Source: an uncultured Pelagibacteraceae bacterium (lineage in GTDB: Bacteria > Pseudomonadota > Alphaproteobacteria > Pelagibacterales > Pelagibacteraceae). Taken from it: a DNA stretch of 42,380 nt. Below, piece by piece: positions 32,633-42,380 of this stretch. The first letter of the stretch is position 1, and every line of letters begins with the position of its first letter. A model generated the notes under the pieces. The model was not told the DNA's origin, did not search any database, and saw nothing but the letters and a program-made list of their open reading frames with translations. Position numbers and translations under genes: made by a program. The stretch lies in NCBI GenBank assembly GCA_902632545.1, contig CACPCX010000008.1:1-42380 (forward strand), written 5' to 3'.

Positions 32633-33319
32633 ATGTGGCAAGCTCAAGTGTTTACACTTTATCCAGAAGTTTTTCCTGGTCCTTTATCTAAAGGGCTTTA
32701 TGGAAAAGCTTTATCAAACAATTTGTGGAAACTTAAAGTTGTAAATATAAGAGATTCAGCTAATGATAAACATAAAACAGTAGATGACACACCCTATGGA
32801 GGTGGTTCTGGGATGTTGTTAAAAGCAGATGTTCTTGCAAAGTCTTTAGATGAAAATAAAAATGAGAATGAGAGAATCTTATATTTGTCACCAAAAGGAA
32901 AAAAATTTGATCAAAATTTAGCAAAAGAACTTGCTAACGAAAAATCATTGTCAATTATTTGTGGACATTTTGAAGGTGTAGATGAGAGAATACTTTCAAC
33001 AAGAAATATTGAGGAGATTAGTATTGGAGATTATGTTCTGTCAGGTGGAGAGTCAGCTGCTTATGTAGTTATAGATAGCATTTTAAGATTACTGCCAGGT
33101 GTATTAGGAAATGAAAACTCTAAATTAGATGAAACCTTTGAAAATGGTCTTCTAGAGTATCCTCAATATACAAAACCACAAGTTTGGGAGGAAAAAGCCG
33201 TACCAGACGTGCTATTATCAGGGGATCATAATAAAATTAAACACTGGCGTTTATCTCAATCTGAGGCTATAACACGCGACCGAAGACCAGATTTATGGGA
33301 AAAATATAAGAAGAATTAA
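32633..33319 (+). CDS. trmD: tRNA (guanine-37-N1)-methyltransferase
   Basis: 228 residues of the SPOUT-fold TrmD family. Motifs seen: [11 protein letters not shown] (around 56-66), [10 protein letters not shown] and the SAM-binding knot region [10 protein letters not shown], then the C-terminal [17 protein letters not shown]. It methylates G37 of tRNAs reading CNN codons to prevent frameshifting. The order rpsP-trmD-rplS is the ancient arrangement; rimM, usually between rpsP and trmD, is absent here. Confidence 0.95.
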   Translation: MWQAQVFTLYPEVFPGPLSKGLYGKALSNNLWKLKVVNIRDSANDKHKTVDDTPYGGGSGMLLKADVLAKSLDENKNENERILYLSPKGKKFDQNLAKELANEKSLSIICGHFEGVDERILSTRNIEEISIGDYVLSGGESAAYVVIDSILRLLPGVLGNENSKLDETFENGLLEYPQYTKPQVWEEKAVPDVLLSGDHNKIKHWRLSQSEAITRDRRPDLWEKYKKN

Positions 33320-33335
33320 CTTGATAAATATTAAC

Positions 33336-33908
33336 ATGAAAACAATTGAAGAAATAAACCTACATAACGTTAAGAAAATACTTTCAGAGAAAAAAATTCC
33401 TGAATTTTATCCCGGAGATGTTGTTAAAGTAGGTGTGAGAATTACTGAGGGTAAAAAAGAAAGAATACAGTATTTTGAAGGGGTTTGTATTGCAAAAAAA
33501 AGTAGAGATTTAAATTCATCTTTTACTGTCAGAAAAATTTCTTTTGGTGAAGGTGTTGAGAGAACTTTTCCCTTATATGGAACATTAATTGATTCAATCA
33601 AAGTTATCAGATCTGGTAAAGTAAGAAGAGCTAAACTTTATTATTTAAGGGACAGAACAGGTAAATCAGCAAGGATCGCAGAAAAAATTAGAAAAAAAAT
33701 TGGTATTGATATTGATGTAAAACCAGAAACGGTTACAGAAGAAAATGTAGCCCCAGTAGCAGAAGCTCCAAAAGAAGAAGTAGCTCCAGCTGGAGAGGCT
33801 ACTAAAGTAGAAGAAGGTCCTAAGGTAGACGCAGCGCCAGCAGCAGAGGCTACTAAAGAAGAAGCTCCTAAAGTAGAAAAGTCAGAGGGTGCTTCAGAGA
33901 AAAAATAA
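33336..33908 (+). CDS. rplS: ribosomal protein L19 with acidic Ala/Pro/Glu/Lys tail
   Basis: 190 residues counted from the ATG at 33336; a TTG at 33321 in frame is less likely. The L19 core runs to about residue 115 ([38 protein letters not shown]). It is followed by ~70 residues of Ala, Pro, Glu, Lys, Val and Thr in loose repeats ([27 protein letters not shown]). L19 sits at the 30S-50S interface. The tail resembles that on S16 in composition and phrase. Confidence 0.95.
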   Translation: MKTIEEINLHNVKKILSEKKIPEFYPGDVVKVGVRITEGKKERIQYFEGVCIAKKSRDLNSSFTVRKISFGEGVERTFPLYGTLIDSIKVIRSGKVRRAKLYYLRDRTGKSARIAEKIRKKIGIDIDVKPETVTEENVAPVAEAPKEEVAPAGEATKVEEGPKVDAAPAAEATKEEAPKVEKSEGASEKK

Positions 33909-33918
33909 TATTTTTTCA

Positions 33919-35322
33919 ATGGCCACAACACTTTACGATAAAATTTGGAAAGATCACTTAGTAGATCAACAAGCTGATGGTACAGCATTATTATTTGTTG
34001 ATAGACACTTAGTACATGAGGTAACCAGTCCACAAGCTTTTGAAGGTTTAAGAAATTCAAATAGAAAAGTAAGACATCCTAAGTTGACGTTAGCTGTTGC
34101 AGATCACAATGTGCCAACTACAGATAGAACAAAAGGAATTGCTGATACTGACTCAAAAATACAGGTAGAAACTTTAGAAGCGAATTGTAAAGAGTTTGGA
34201 GTACAACTTTTTAGCATGAATGATAAAAGGCAAGGTATTGTTCATGTTACAGGTCCAGAACAAGGTTTCACGCAACCAGGTACAGTCATTGTTTGTGGAG
34301 ATAGTCATACAGCTACACATGGAGCATTTGGAGCGCTAGCTTTTGGAATAGGAACTTCAGAAGTTGAGCATGTATTGGCTACACAAACATTAGTTCAGAA
34401 AAAAGCTAAAAATTTTAGAATTAATGTTAATGGAAAATTACCTTTGGGTGTAACTTCAAAAGATGTCATTCTTCAAATTATTGGTAAAATAGGAACAGCA
34501 GGTGGAACGGGATGCGTTTTGGAATATGCTGGAGATCTAATAGAGTCTTTGAGTGTAGAACAACGTATGACTATTTGTAATATGACAATAGAAGGTGGTG
34601 CAAGAGCAGGATTGATTGCACCTGATGAAAAAATATTTCGTTATCTAAAAGACAGACCTATGTCTCCCAAGGGTGAAAATTGGCATAAAGCAATAGAATA
34701 TTGGAGCAGTTTAAAAACAGATTCTAATGCAAGTTTTGATAAAGAGATGAGTTTACAAGCTGATGAAATTGTACCAATGATTACTTGGGGAACTTCACCT
34801 CAAGACGTAATAACTATTGATGGAAATATTCCAAATCCAAAAAATGAAAAAGATGAAGACAAAAAAAATTCTTTAGAAAGAGCATTAGATTATATGGGTT
34901 TAAAACCAGATATGGCAGCTACTGATATTAAGATTGATAAGGTTTTTATTGGCAGTTGTACAAATGGTAGAATCGAGGATTTAAGAGAAGCAGCCGAAAT
35001 ATTAAAAGATAAAAAAATAGCTTCACATGTTCATGCAATGGTTGTTCCAGGGTCAGGACTAGTTAAAGAACAGGCAGAGCAAGAGGGATTAGATAAAATC
35101 TTTGTAAATTCAGGGTTTGAATGGAGAGAGCCTGGATGCTCAATGTGCTTAGCAATGAATGCAGATAAATTAAAACCAGAAGAAAGATGTGCCTCTACAT
35201 CTAATAGAAATTTTGAAGGTAGACAAGGTAGAGGGGGAAGAACACATTTGGTTAGCCCGGGTATGGCAGCAGCAGCAGCTATTTCTGGAAATCTAGACGA
35301 TGTAAGAAAATACCAAAATTAA
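33919..35322 (+). CDS. leuC: 3-isopropylmalate dehydratase large subunit
   Basis: 467 residues counted from the ATG at 33919 ([10 protein letters not shown]), 10 bp after rplS; an upstream in-frame start at 33889 would overlap rplS. The aconitase-family 4Fe-4S ligands are present: Cys in GSCTNGR and two Cys in EPGCSMC. With LeuD it isomerises 2- to 3-isopropylmalate in leucine synthesis. The leuD ATG follows its stop directly. Confidence 0.95.
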   Translation: MATTLYDKIWKDHLVDQQADGTALLFVDRHLVHEVTSPQAFEGLRNSNRKVRHPKLTLAVADHNVPTTDRTKGIADTDSKIQVETLEANCKEFGVQLFSMNDKRQGIVHVTGPEQGFTQPGTVIVCGDSHTATHGAFGALAFGIGTSEVEHVLATQTLVQKKAKNFRINVNGKLPLGVTSKDVILQIIGKIGTAGGTGCVLEYAGDLIESLSVEQRMTICNMTIEGGARAGLIAPDEKIFRYLKDRPMSPKGENWHKAIEYWSSLKTDSNASFDKEMSLQADEIVPMITWGTSPQDVITIDGNIPNPKNEKDEDKKNSLERALDYMGLKPDMAATDIKIDKVFIGSCTNGRIEDLREAAEILKDKKIASHVHAMVVPGSGLVKEQAEQEGLDKIFVNSGFEWREPGCSMCLAMNADKLKPEERCASTSNRNFEGRQGRGGRTHLVSPGMAAAAAISGNLDDVRKYQN

Positions 35323-35928
35323 ATGAGAAAATTTAATACACTAAAAAGTATTCCTGCATATTTACCTATTGTGAATATTGACACGGATATGATTATTCCA
35401 AAACAGTTTTTAAAAACAATTAAAAGAACTGGCCTTGGAAAAAATTTATTTTTTGAAATGAGATATGATGAAAATGGAAATATTATTAATGACTTTGTTT
35501 TAAATAAAGATCCATATAATAATTCTAAAATTTTAATTGCTGGTAACAACTTTGGCTGTGGCTCCTCTAGAGAGCATGCACCATGGGCTTTGCTAGATTT
35601 TGGCATCACTTGTGTGATTAGTTCCAGCTATGCAGATATTTTCTATAATAATTGTTTTAAAAATGGAATCTTACCAATAATTCTCGAAGATGAAAAAATA
35701 AAAGAATTGTCTGAATATGCTAAAAGGAAAGAAGAAATTTCAATAAATTTGAGTGAAGAAAAAATTTTATATGGAAATAATGAAATTAATTTTAAGATTG
35801 ATCCTTTTAAAAAAAAATGTCTACTTGAAGGTTTAGATGATATTGCCTTGTCATTAAAAAAATCTGAAAAAATAGAACAATTTGAAAATAAATTAAAAGA
35901 CCACAAACCATGGATAATGAATGATTAA
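35323..35928 (+). CDS. leuD: 3-isopropylmalate dehydratase small subunit
   Basis: 201 residues, the swivel-domain partner of Leu[15 protein letters not shown] near the N-terminus, then [17 protein letters not shown] and [20 protein letters not shown]. Length is standard. It starts at the base after the leuC stop and overlaps leuB by 8 bases, so the three are translationally coupled. Confidence 0.95.
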   Translation: MRKFNTLKSIPAYLPIVNIDTDMIIPKQFLKTIKRTGLGKNLFFEMRYDENGNIINDFVLNKDPYNNSKILIAGNNFGCGSSREHAPWALLDFGITCVISSSYADIFYNNCFKNGILPIILEDEKIKELSEYAKRKEEISINLSEEKILYGNNEINFKIDPFKKKCLLEGLDDIALSLKKSEKIEQFENKLKDHKPWIMND

Positions 35929-37027
35929 AGTAAAAAAAAGAAAAATACTTTTACTTCCTGGTGATGGTATTGGTCCAGAAGTAATAAGTGAAGTTAAAAA
36001 AATAATAACTTGGTTTAATGATAAAAAATCTTTAGATTTTGAGATTGATCAAGAACTTATAGGCGGATGTTCTTATGATAAGCATGGTACTCCAATTACT
36101 GATGAAGTTTTTTATAAAGCTTTAGAGAGTGAAGTTATCATGTTAGGAGCAGTTGGTGGTCCTACTTGGGATAGTTTAGAATTTTCAAAAAAACCTGAAA
36201 GAGCACTATTAAAGCTTAGAAAGGAGTTAAAATTATTTGCAAATTTAAGACCTGCTATTTGTTTTGAGCAATTGGTTGATGCTTCAACTTTAAAGCCAGA
36301 AATAGTCTCGGGTTTGGACATCATGATAGTACGGGAGCTTACTGGCGGTATATATTTTGGTGAGCCAAGAGGAATTAAGCCAATAGAAAATGGTGAAAGA
36401 AAAGGAATAAATACTCACACATACACTACTAGTGAAATTAAAAGGGTGGCAAGAGTAGCTTTTGATTTAGCAAGGAAAAGATCTAATAAAGTTACATCAA
36501 GCGAAAAATCAAATGTAATGGAGGCTGGACAGTTATGGAAAGAAGAGGTTCAAGAATTACACAATAAAGAATATAAAGATGTAGAACTGAGTCATATGCT
36601 GGCGGACAACTGTGCTATGCAACTTTTAAGAAACCCAAAACAATTTGATGTAATTGTAACTGATAATTTATTTGGAGATATGTTATCTGACCAAGCTTCT
36701 ATGTTAACAGGATCTTTAGGCCTACTGCCTTCTGCATCTTTAGGTGCAAAAAATAAAGATGGTGAGATGAGAGCAATGTATGAGCCTATTCATGGGTCTG
36801 CTCCAGACATTGCGGGAAAAGGTATTGCAAATCCGATCGCTTCTATTTTAAGCTTTGCAATGGCATTAAGATATTCATTAGATCTTGATAAAGAAGCAGA
36901 TATTTTAGAAAAAGCAGTCCAAGACGTTCTAAACGATGGTTTAAGAACTAAAGATATAATGTCAGATAGTATGAAAGAAATATCAACTTCAGCAATGGGT
37001 GATGCGATAATTTCAAAATTGCAATAA
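35921..37027 (+). CDS. leuB: 3-isopropylmalate dehydrogenase
   Basis: 368 residues of the isocitrate/isopropylmalate dehydrogenase family: [10 protein letters not shown] near the N-terminus, the [10 protein letters not shown] region, the active-site Lys region and [16 protein letters not shown], then the NAD loop [14 protein letters not shown]. It oxidises and decarboxylates 3-isopropylmalate to the precursor of leucine. It ends 26 bp before dmdC; no terminator is seen, so read-through into the DMSP genes is possible. Confidence 0.95.
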   Translation: MIKVKKRKILLLPGDGIGPEVISEVKKIITWFNDKKSLDFEIDQELIGGCSYDKHGTPITDEVFYKALESEVIMLGAVGGPTWDSLEFSKKPERALLKLRKELKLFANLRPAICFEQLVDASTLKPEIVSGLDIMIVRELTGGIYFGEPRGIKPIENGERKGINTHTYTTSEIKRVARVAFDLARKRSNKVTSSEKSNVMEAGQLWKEEVQELHNKEYKDVELSHMLADNCAMQLLRNPKQFDVIVTDNLFGDMLSDQASMLTGSLGLLPSASLGAKNKDGEMRAMYEPIHGSAPDIAGKGIANPIASILSFAMALRYSLDLDKEADILEKAVQDVLNDGLRTKDIMSDSMKEISTSAMGDAIISKLQ

Positions 37028-37053
37028 AAAAAGAATTATTCTAAGGTTTAAAA

Positions 37054-38817
37054 ATGCCAAGTTATACAGCTCCAGTAAAAGATATGATGTTCCTCTTTGA
37101 AAAATTAAGAGATAATAAAAATTATAACGAGCTTAAGAAGTATAATGAAGTAACCCCAGACTTGGTAAAAGATATTTTGGAGGAAGCAGCTAAGATAAAT
37201 CAAAATTTAATTTTACCACTCGCTAAAGCAGGAGATGAAAATCCAGCTGTTTTAGAAAATGGTATTGTTAGAACTCCTCCAGGATATAAAGAAGCATACC
37301 AGAAATATATTGAAGATGGCTGGACATCGTTGTCTTGTGATCCTAAATATGGTGGCCAAGGAATGCCAAAAACTGTAAGTGCATTTTTTGATGAAATGTT
37401 ATCTTCAGCAAGTTTATCATTTAAATTATATAGCGAATTAAGTATTGGCGCTTATAATTGTATAAATCACCATGCATCAAATGAAATAAAAGATAAATAT
37501 TTACCAAAAATTGTTGAAGGTAAATGGAGTGGTACGATGTGCTTAACAGAACCAGTTTGTGGAACAGATTTAGGTTTATTAAAAACTAAAGCGATTAGAC
37601 AGTCTGATGATACGTATAAAATTAGTGGGCAAAAAATTTTTATAACTTCAGGTGACCACGATTTAACTGAAAATATTATTCATTTAGTTTTAGCAAGATC
37701 TACTGACTCTCCTTCTGGTACCAAGGGTATTAGTTTATTTCTAGTTCCAAAATATATTGTAAATGAAGACGGTAGTGTTGGTCCAAGAAATGGTATTTCA
37801 ACTGGATCTATTGAAAGCAAAATGGGCATTAAAGGTTCAGCTACATGTGTGTTAAATTTTGATGATGCAACTGGTTATATGATTGGTGCTAAAGACAAAG
37901 GTCTTAGTGCCATGTTTACTATGATGAATTTAGAAAGAATAGTTGTTGGTATTCAAGGTTTAGGAATTTCTGAAATTGCTTATCAAAACTCTCTTGCTTA
38001 CGCAAAAGAAAGAAAGCAAGGAAAAACAAACAATTCTAAATCTTCAAACGGAGCGGATTTTATTATTGAACATGCAGATATTAGAAGATCTTTACTTAAT
38101 ATGAAATCAATAATTGAAGGTGAAAGAGCTTTATGTTTTTGGTTGTCTCAACAAACAGAGGTAAGTCTTTATCATCCAGATGAAAAGATAAAACGTGATG
38201 CTTCAGATTACGTTTCATTAATGACACCTGTAGTTAAATCACTATTTACTGATTTAGCGATGGAAATTACAAGTGATGCGATGCAAATACATGGTGGATA
38301 TGGTTATACAAAAGATCAAGGCATAGAACAATTGTATCGAGATAATCGTATTACTCCTATTTATGAAGGAACAAATTCAGTGCAAGCTGCAGATCTAGTA
38401 TTTAGAAAATTGTTTAATAAAAATGGTGATATTATCAATAAGTTTTTAGAAATGGTTAAGTCAGAATGTGAGTCTAAAAATGGAAAAGTAAAAACATTTT
38501 CCAAAGAATTAAATTATTATCTAGATATATTGTCTAAGTTTACAGACTGGATAGGAGATAAAAATAAAATTGAAAAAGATGATGTGAGTGCTGCAGCAAA
38601 TGACTATTTAAAAAGTTTAGGTTACATCTCAATTGCTTACGCTTGGATTAAAATTTTGGACGTAAGTTTTAATGATTTTGATACAAACGTCGAGTTTTAT
38701 AGTGATAAGATAAATACCGCTAAATTTTATTTTGATAAAGTTCTGCCTAGAGCTGAGTATCATTACAAATCTGCAATTTCTGGAAGTTCAAACATTATGA
38801 ATTTTAAATTTAACTAG
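37054..38817 (+). CDS. dmdC: 3-methylmercaptopropionyl-CoA dehydrogenase (DMSP demethylation pathway)
   Basis: 587 residues, the long form of acyl-CoA dehydrogenase to which DmdC belongs. Seen: MCLTEPVCGTDLG and FITSGDHD for FAD and acyl binding, MHGGYGYTKDQG-like stretch, and catalytic Glu438 in YEGTNS (Glu435 in the characterised DmdC, from memory). It oxidises MMPA-CoA to methylthioacryloyl-CoA. The neighbouring DmdB and DmdA make this assignment stronger than sequence alone. No dmdD-type hydratase is in the window. Confidence 0.88.
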   Translation: MPSYTAPVKDMMFLFEKLRDNKNYNELKKYNEVTPDLVKDILEEAAKINQNLILPLAKAGDENPAVLENGIVRTPPGYKEAYQKYIEDGWTSLSCDPKYGGQGMPKTVSAFFDEMLSSASLSFKLYSELSIGAYNCINHHASNEIKDKYLPKIVEGKWSGTMCLTEPVCGTDLGLLKTKAIRQSDDTYKISGQKIFITSGDHDLTENIIHLVLARSTDSPSGTKGISLFLVPKYIVNEDGSVGPRNGISTGSIESKMGIKGSATCVLNFDDATGYMIGAKDKGLSAMFTMMNLERIVVGIQGLGISEIAYQNSLAYAKERKQGKTNNSKSSNGADFIIEHADIRRSLLNMKSIIEGERALCFWLSQQTEVSLYHPDEKIKRDASDYVSLMTPVVKSLFTDLAMEITSDAMQIHGGYGYTKDQGIEQLYRDNRITPIYEGTNSVQAADLVFRKLFNKNGDIINKFLEMVKSECESKNGKVKTFSKELNYYLDILSKFTDWIGDKNKIEKDDVSAAANDYLKSLGYISIAYAWIKILDVSFNDFDTNVEFYSDKINTAKFYFDKVLPRAEYHYKSAISGSSNIMNFKFN

Positions 38818-38819
38818 GT

Positions 38820-40436
38820 ATGAGCCATTACGATACAAATTTAGATAAAAATAAAGCTAATCACGTACCTCTAACTCCGTTAACATTTTTAAAAAGAGCA
38901 AAAGAAATTTATCCAAATTATGAAGCTTTAATCTACGAGGATAGAAAATATACTTGGCAAGAAGTTTATAAAAGAGTTGTAAAATTTGCTAGCGCACTAT
39001 CAAAAATAGGTATCAAAAAAGGCGATACAGTTTCATTTTTAGCTTTTAATACACCAGAAATTTTTGAAGCACATTACTCAGTACCAATGACGGGTGCAGT
39101 TATTAATACTATAAATATAAGATTAGATGCTAAAACAATTTCTTACATTTTGGATCATAGTGAAGCAAAGGTGCTTGTAGTAGATAGACAATTACATGGA
39201 GAAGTAAAAAAAGCGTTAAAATCTCTAAACAAGAAAATTACTATAATTGACATTAATGACGAATATGCTGATCAGTCTAAATTAGAAAAAATTGGAGACT
39301 TAGAATACGAAAGTTTTTTGAATACAGGTGATGAAAATTTTCAGTGGGAAATGCCAGAAGATGAGTGGCAAGCAATATCATTGAGCTATACATCAGGAAC
39401 CACAGGAAATCCAAAGGGAGTAGTATATCATCACAGAGGAGCATATTTGATGTCAACAGGAAGCTCCGTAGCTTGGAATATGCCAAACAGATTAAATTTT
39501 TTGACAGTTGTTCCAATGTTTCATTGTAATGGTTGGTGCTATCCATGGACAGTTCCAATGTTAAACGGACGGACAATTTGTTTAAGAAATATAGATATTA
39601 AAAAAATTTTTGAACTAATTGATAAATATCAAATTACTCACTTTGGTGGTGCACCTATAGTACTAAATATGATTACTGGAGCACCTGAGAGTGATCAAAA
39701 AAAATTAAAACAAAAAGTTTATGTGTTAACAGCTGGCGCTCCTCCACCAAGTATAATTTTTAAGAAAATGAAAGCTCTAGGTTTTGAAGTAATGCATGTA
39801 TACGGTTTAACGGAAACATACGGGCATGTTACTCAATGTGCATGGAATGATGATTGGAATGATTTTGACGAGGAAAAACAAAATGAAATTAAGGCAAGAC
39901 AAGGTGTTAAATATCCAAATACTGAAGGAGTAACTATTTTAGATCCCGAAACTATGAAGGAGGTCCCAAGAGACGGAAAGACAATTGGTGAAATCATGAT
40001 AAGAGGGAATGTAGTGATGAAAGGATATTTTAAAGATAAAGATGCAACCGATAAAGCTATGAAAGATGGATGGTTTCATAGCGGTGATTTAGCTGTGATG
40101 CATCCCGATGGATATATAAAAATACAAGATAGATCAAAAGATATAATTATTTCTGGTGGTGAAAATATTTCTTCAATTGAAATTGAGAATACTCTTTCAA
40201 AACATCCATCTGTTTCTATTGCTGCGGTTGTCGCAAAACCAGATGAAAAATGGGGAGAAGTACCATGCGCATTTATTGAAGTAGTCAAAGATAAACCAGT
40301 TACCGAGAAAGAATTAATAGATTTTTGTAAAGAAACATTAGCAGGATTCAAAGTTCCAAAAAAAGTTGTTTTTTGTGATTTACCAAAAACTTCAACAGGA
40401 AAAATACAAAAATTTGAGTTAAGAAAACAAGTTTAG
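38820..40436 (+). CDS. dmdB: 3-methylmercaptopropionate-CoA ligase (DMSP demethylation pathway)
   Basis: 538 residues of the ANL adenylating superfamily. AMP-binding P-loop YTSGTTGNPKG (190-200), YGLTETYG, the hinge GDLAVMHPDGYIKIQDRSKD and SGGENIS, and the catalytic Lys528 in TSTGKIQK. It activates 3-methylmercaptopropionate with CoA and ATP. The gene starts 2 bp after dmdC. A general medium-chain acyl-CoA ligase is the alternative, but the context favours DmdB. Confidence 0.88.
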   Translation: MSHYDTNLDKNKANHVPLTPLTFLKRAKEIYPNYEALIYEDRKYTWQEVYKRVVKFASALSKIGIKKGDTVSFLAFNTPEIFEAHYSVPMTGAVINTINIRLDAKTISYILDHSEAKVLVVDRQLHGEVKKALKSLNKKITIIDINDEYADQSKLEKIGDLEYESFLNTGDENFQWEMPEDEWQAISLSYTSGTTGNPKGVVYHHRGAYLMSTGSSVAWNMPNRLNFLTVVPMFHCNGWCYPWTVPMLNGRTICLRNIDIKKIFELIDKYQITHFGGAPIVLNMITGAPESDQKKLKQKVYVLTAGAPPPSIIFKKMKALGFEVMHVYGLTETYGHVTQCAWNDDWNDFDEEKQNEIKARQGVKYPNTEGVTILDPETMKEVPRDGKTIGEIMIRGNVVMKGYFKDKDATDKAMKDGWFHSGDLAVMHPDGYIKIQDRSKDIIISGGENISSIEIENTLSKHPSVSIAAVVAKPDEKWGEVPCAFIEVVKDKPVTEKELIDFCKETLAGFKVPKKVVFCDLPKTSTGKIQKFELRKQV

Positions 40437-40442
40437 GTAATT

Positions 40443-41216
40443 TTGATTTTTCAAATAGAAAATAAAAATATTCATATTTCAGATGCTGGACAGGGGATAG
40501 ATCCAAAAAAGGAGACCATTGTATTTCTTCATGGAAGTGGTCTTTCACATATAGTTTGGTCTTTAACTGAGCAATTTTTTTCTAATAAAAATTTTAACGT
40601 TTTATCTATTGATTTACCTGGCCATGGAAATTCAGATGGTCCTTGTCTTGACTCAATTGAAAAAATTGCTGATTGGTTAGAACAAGTATTTATTTCATTA
40701 AATTTAGAAAAATTGACTTTAGTTGGACATTCACAAGGATGTTTGGAGATACTTGAGTACGCATTAAAATATAAAAATAGATTGAAAAAAATAGTGTTTA
40801 TTGGTGGTTCAAATAAAATGCCAGTTCATTCAGATTTAATTGATTTAGCAAAAAATGGAGATTCTGATGCAGTTAAATTAATGATGAAGTGGGGATATGA
40901 AGGATCAAAAAAATTTATTGGAGGTAATCCCGTAGAAAAAATTATTCAGTCACCAAGAGATATTAAAGAAATATTAGCAGTCGACCTTGTTGCTTGTAAC
41001 AATTATAAAAACGGAGCTGAGGCGGCAAAATCAATAGAATGCCCATCTTTATTTATTTTTGGATCTTTAGATAAAATGGTAAACTTAGAGTCAGGTAAAA
41101 AATTTTCTAATTTAGTCAAAAACTCAGCAGTATATGTAATTGAAGGATGTGGTCATATGATTATGATTGAAAAAGCATTTGAAATGAGAGACAAGGTCTT
41201 AGAATTTTTAAAATAA
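40443..41216 (+). CDS. alpha/beta hydrolase in the DMSP cluster
   Basis: 257 residues. It starts with TTG at 40443; no ATG fits, an AGGTAA ribosome site precedes it and the N-terminus is the usual first strand. The fold is clear: oxyanion FLHGSG (28-33), nucleophile Ser97 in GHSQG, Asp210 (GSLDK), His238 (GCGHM). The substrate is unknown; a thioesterase or esterase for a pathway intermediate is a guess from location between dmdB and dmdA. Its last base is the first of the dmdA ATG (TAATG). Confidence 0.75.
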   Translation: MIFQIENKNIHISDAGQGIDPKKETIVFLHGSGLSHIVWSLTEQFFSNKNFNVLSIDLPGHGNSDGPCLDSIEKIADWLEQVFISLNLEKLTLVGHSQGCLEILEYALKYKNRLKKIVFIGGSNKMPVHSDLIDLAKNGDSDAVKLMMKWGYEGSKKFIGGNPVEKIIQSPRDIKEILAVDLVACNNYKNGAEAAKSIECPSLFIFGSLDKMVNLESGKKFSNLVKNSAVYVIEGCGHMIMIEKAFEMRDKVLEFLK

Positions 41217-42325
41217 TGAAAACTTTTTCAATAGCAAAATCAAGAAGACTTAGAGGTACTCCTTATACTTCAAGAATAGAAAAACAAGGTGTTACAGCTT
41301 ACACTATATATAATCATATGCTACTCCCTGCTGCATTTGGTACATTGGAAGACTCTTACCACCACTTGAAAGAGCATGTACAGGTATGGGATGTTGCCGC
41401 AGAAAGACAGGTAGAAATTTCTGGAAAGGATTCTGCAAAATTAGTTCAATTAATGACCTGTAGAGATTTATCAAAATCAAAAGATGGCAGATGTTATTAT
41501 TGTCCAATTATTGACGATAATGGAGGGCTCATTAATGATCCAGTAGTGTTGAGGTTAAACGAAAAGAAATGGTGGGTTTCTCTCGCTGACTCAGATGTAA
41601 TATTGTTTGCAAAAGGATTGGCAATAGGAAATAAATTTGATGTTAAAATTATTGAGCCCGATGTTAATATAATGGCAGTACAAGGTCCAAAGTCATTTAA
41701 TCTGATGGAAAAAGTTTTTGGAGATAAGATTGTAAATTTAAAATTCTTTGGTTTTGACTATTTTGAATTTGGTGGCGATAAACATTTAATTGCAAGATCT
41801 GGATGGTCTAAACAAGGTGGTTATGAAATTTATGTTGAGCACAATGACTCAGGTTTAAAATTATATGATCACCTTTTTGAAATTGGAAAAGAATTTAATA
41901 TTAAACCAGGATGTCCTAATTTAATTGAAAGAATTGAAAGTGGATTACTTTCATATGGAAATGATATGGATAACGGAGATAATCCATATGAGTGTGGTTT
42001 TGATAAATATATTAATATAGATAGTGATATTGATTTTTTAGGAAAAGAAAAACTAAAACAAGTTAAATCAGATGGAATTAAAAAAAAATTAATGGGAGTA
42101 AAGTTTGATACAGATAAAATTAGTCTTACAGCTTCGTTAGATCTAACCGATCAAGATAATAAGATAATTGGAGAACTGAGATCAGCCTGTTATTCGCCAC
42201 ATTTTAAAAAAGTTATTGGTATTGCTATGATGAAAAAAGACTACTGGAATACTGATCAAGATGTAAAAGCTAAGATAAATAGCGAAAATTTTACCGGTAA
42301 AGTTTGCGATTTACCTTTTATTTAG
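41216..42325 (+). CDS. dmdA: DMSP demethylase
   Basis: 369 residues of the GcvT/aminomethyltransferase-like fold. The sequence closely matches what I recall of Pelagibacter DmdA, including [19 protein letters not shown] near the start, [13 protein letters not shown] and CYSPHF near the end. Residues reported at the DMSP/folate site, Asp108, Trp197 and Tyr206, fall at the same numbers here. It moves a methyl group from dimethylsulfoniopropionate to tetrahydrofolate, giving 3-methylmercaptopropionate and 5-methyl-THF. It is the last gene of the leuCDB-dmdCB run. Confidence 0.93.
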   Translation: MKTFSIAKSRRLRGTPYTSRIEKQGVTAYTIYNHMLLPAAFGTLEDSYHHLKEHVQVWDVAAERQVEISGKDSAKLVQLMTCRDLSKSKDGRCYYCPIIDDNGGLINDPVVLRLNEKKWWVSLADSDVILFAKGLAIGNKFDVKIIEPDVNIMAVQGPKSFNLMEKVFGDKIVNLKFFGFDYFEFGGDKHLIARSGWSKQGGYEIYVEHNDSGLKLYDHLFEIGKEFNIKPGCPNLIERIESGLLSYGNDMDNGDNPYECGFDKYINIDSDIDFLGKEKLKQVKSDGIKKKLMGVKFDTDKISLTASLDLTDQDNKIIGELRSACYSPHFKKVIGIAMMKKDYWNTDQDVKAKINSENFTGKVCDLPFI

Positions 42326-42342
42326 TATAAAAGCTCATAAAC

Positions 42343-42380
42343 ATGAACATAGCTATAGTAGGTGCGACAGGTAATGTAGG
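42343..42380 (+). CDS. asd: start of a Rossmann-fold dehydrogenase, probably aspartate-semialdehyde dehydrogenase (5' end only)
   Basis: Only 12 full codons are inside the window: MNIAIVGATGNV followed by GG, the nucleotide-binding GxTGxVG of aspartate-semialdehyde dehydrogenase. Other NAD(P) Rossmann proteins can begin alike. The leuB-asd neighbourhood common in alphaproteobacteria supports asd, but the assignment rests on a dozen residues. Confidence 0.5.
   Translation, partial: MNIAIVGATGNV

Noticed and set aside
33641..34060. 139-codon minus-strand open frame across the rplS tail and leuC start
   Set aside because: Its Ala/Ser-rich sequence is simply the complement of the low-complexity L19 tail.
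37030..37053. Possible terminator between leuB and dmdC (AGAAT-T-ATTCT)
   Set aside because: Five weak pairs with a one-base centre cannot form a hairpin and no T-run follows.
1..42380. CRISPR array, tRNA, insertion sequence, prophage or toxin-antitoxin system
   Set aside because: No regularly spaced repeats, tRNA cloverleaf, transposase, integrase or phage genes were seen when reading both strands.

Overview
The window looks like a piece of a streamlined, A+T-rich marine alphaproteobacterial genome, most likely SAR11 (Pelagibacterales). Evidence: very dense coding with almost no spacer over 150 bp, low-GC codon use, many substrate-binding-protein transporters, a rplS-leuCDB neighbourhood, and a DmdA/DmdB/DmdC set whose DmdA is Pelagibacter-like in length and active-site positions. 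No tRNA, rRNA, CRISPR, insertion sequence or prophage is visible.

Layout. 1-810: the 3' end of ccmH and a PagL-like outer-membrane deacylase. 819-6747: a same-strand run of 2-hydroxyacid/2-oxoacid enzymes (two tandem FMN-dependent hydroxyacid oxidases, an aminotransferase, a GlcD/D-lactate-dehydrogenase-type flavoprotein, a D-2-hydroxyacid dehydrogenase). 6766-8693: a DMT exporter divergent from an MmsB-type 3-hydroxyisobutyrate dehydrogenase. 8700-16494: a GAF/Fis-type regulator divergent from a zinc alcohol dehydrogenase, followed by a complete ABC importer of the glycerol/polyol (GlpSTPQV-like) type with two non-equivalent ATPases. 16624-21317: a first TRAP transporter, an amidase and a small membrane protein. 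21446-28323: a second TRAP transporter of the TakP (2-oxoacid) type with two unusually enlarged membrane subunits, an MFS permease and an alpha/beta hydrolase. 28372-30669: a secreted protein of unknown function, then ftsY and dapF on the minus strand. 30692-33908: ffh with a structured leader, rpsP, trmD, rplS. 33919-37027: leuCDB. 37054-42325: dmdC, dmdB, an alpha/beta hydrolase and dmdA. 42343 to the end: the start of a Rossmann-fold gene that looks like asd.

How it fits together. The first 28 kb imports and oxidises small organic acids, alcohols/polyols and amides; the last 14 kb carries core genes (SRP, ribosomal proteins, leucine synthesis) with the DMSP demethylation genes set between leuB and a probable asd.

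The points that most deserve a second look are the complementary defects in the two ABC ATPases, the overlapping-helix leader of ffh, the paired Ala/Pro/Glu/Lys tails on S16 and L19, the 325-residue cytoplasmic-looking coiled-coil extension on a TRAP permease, and the stem-loop that separates the binding-protein gene from its permease genes in all three importers.
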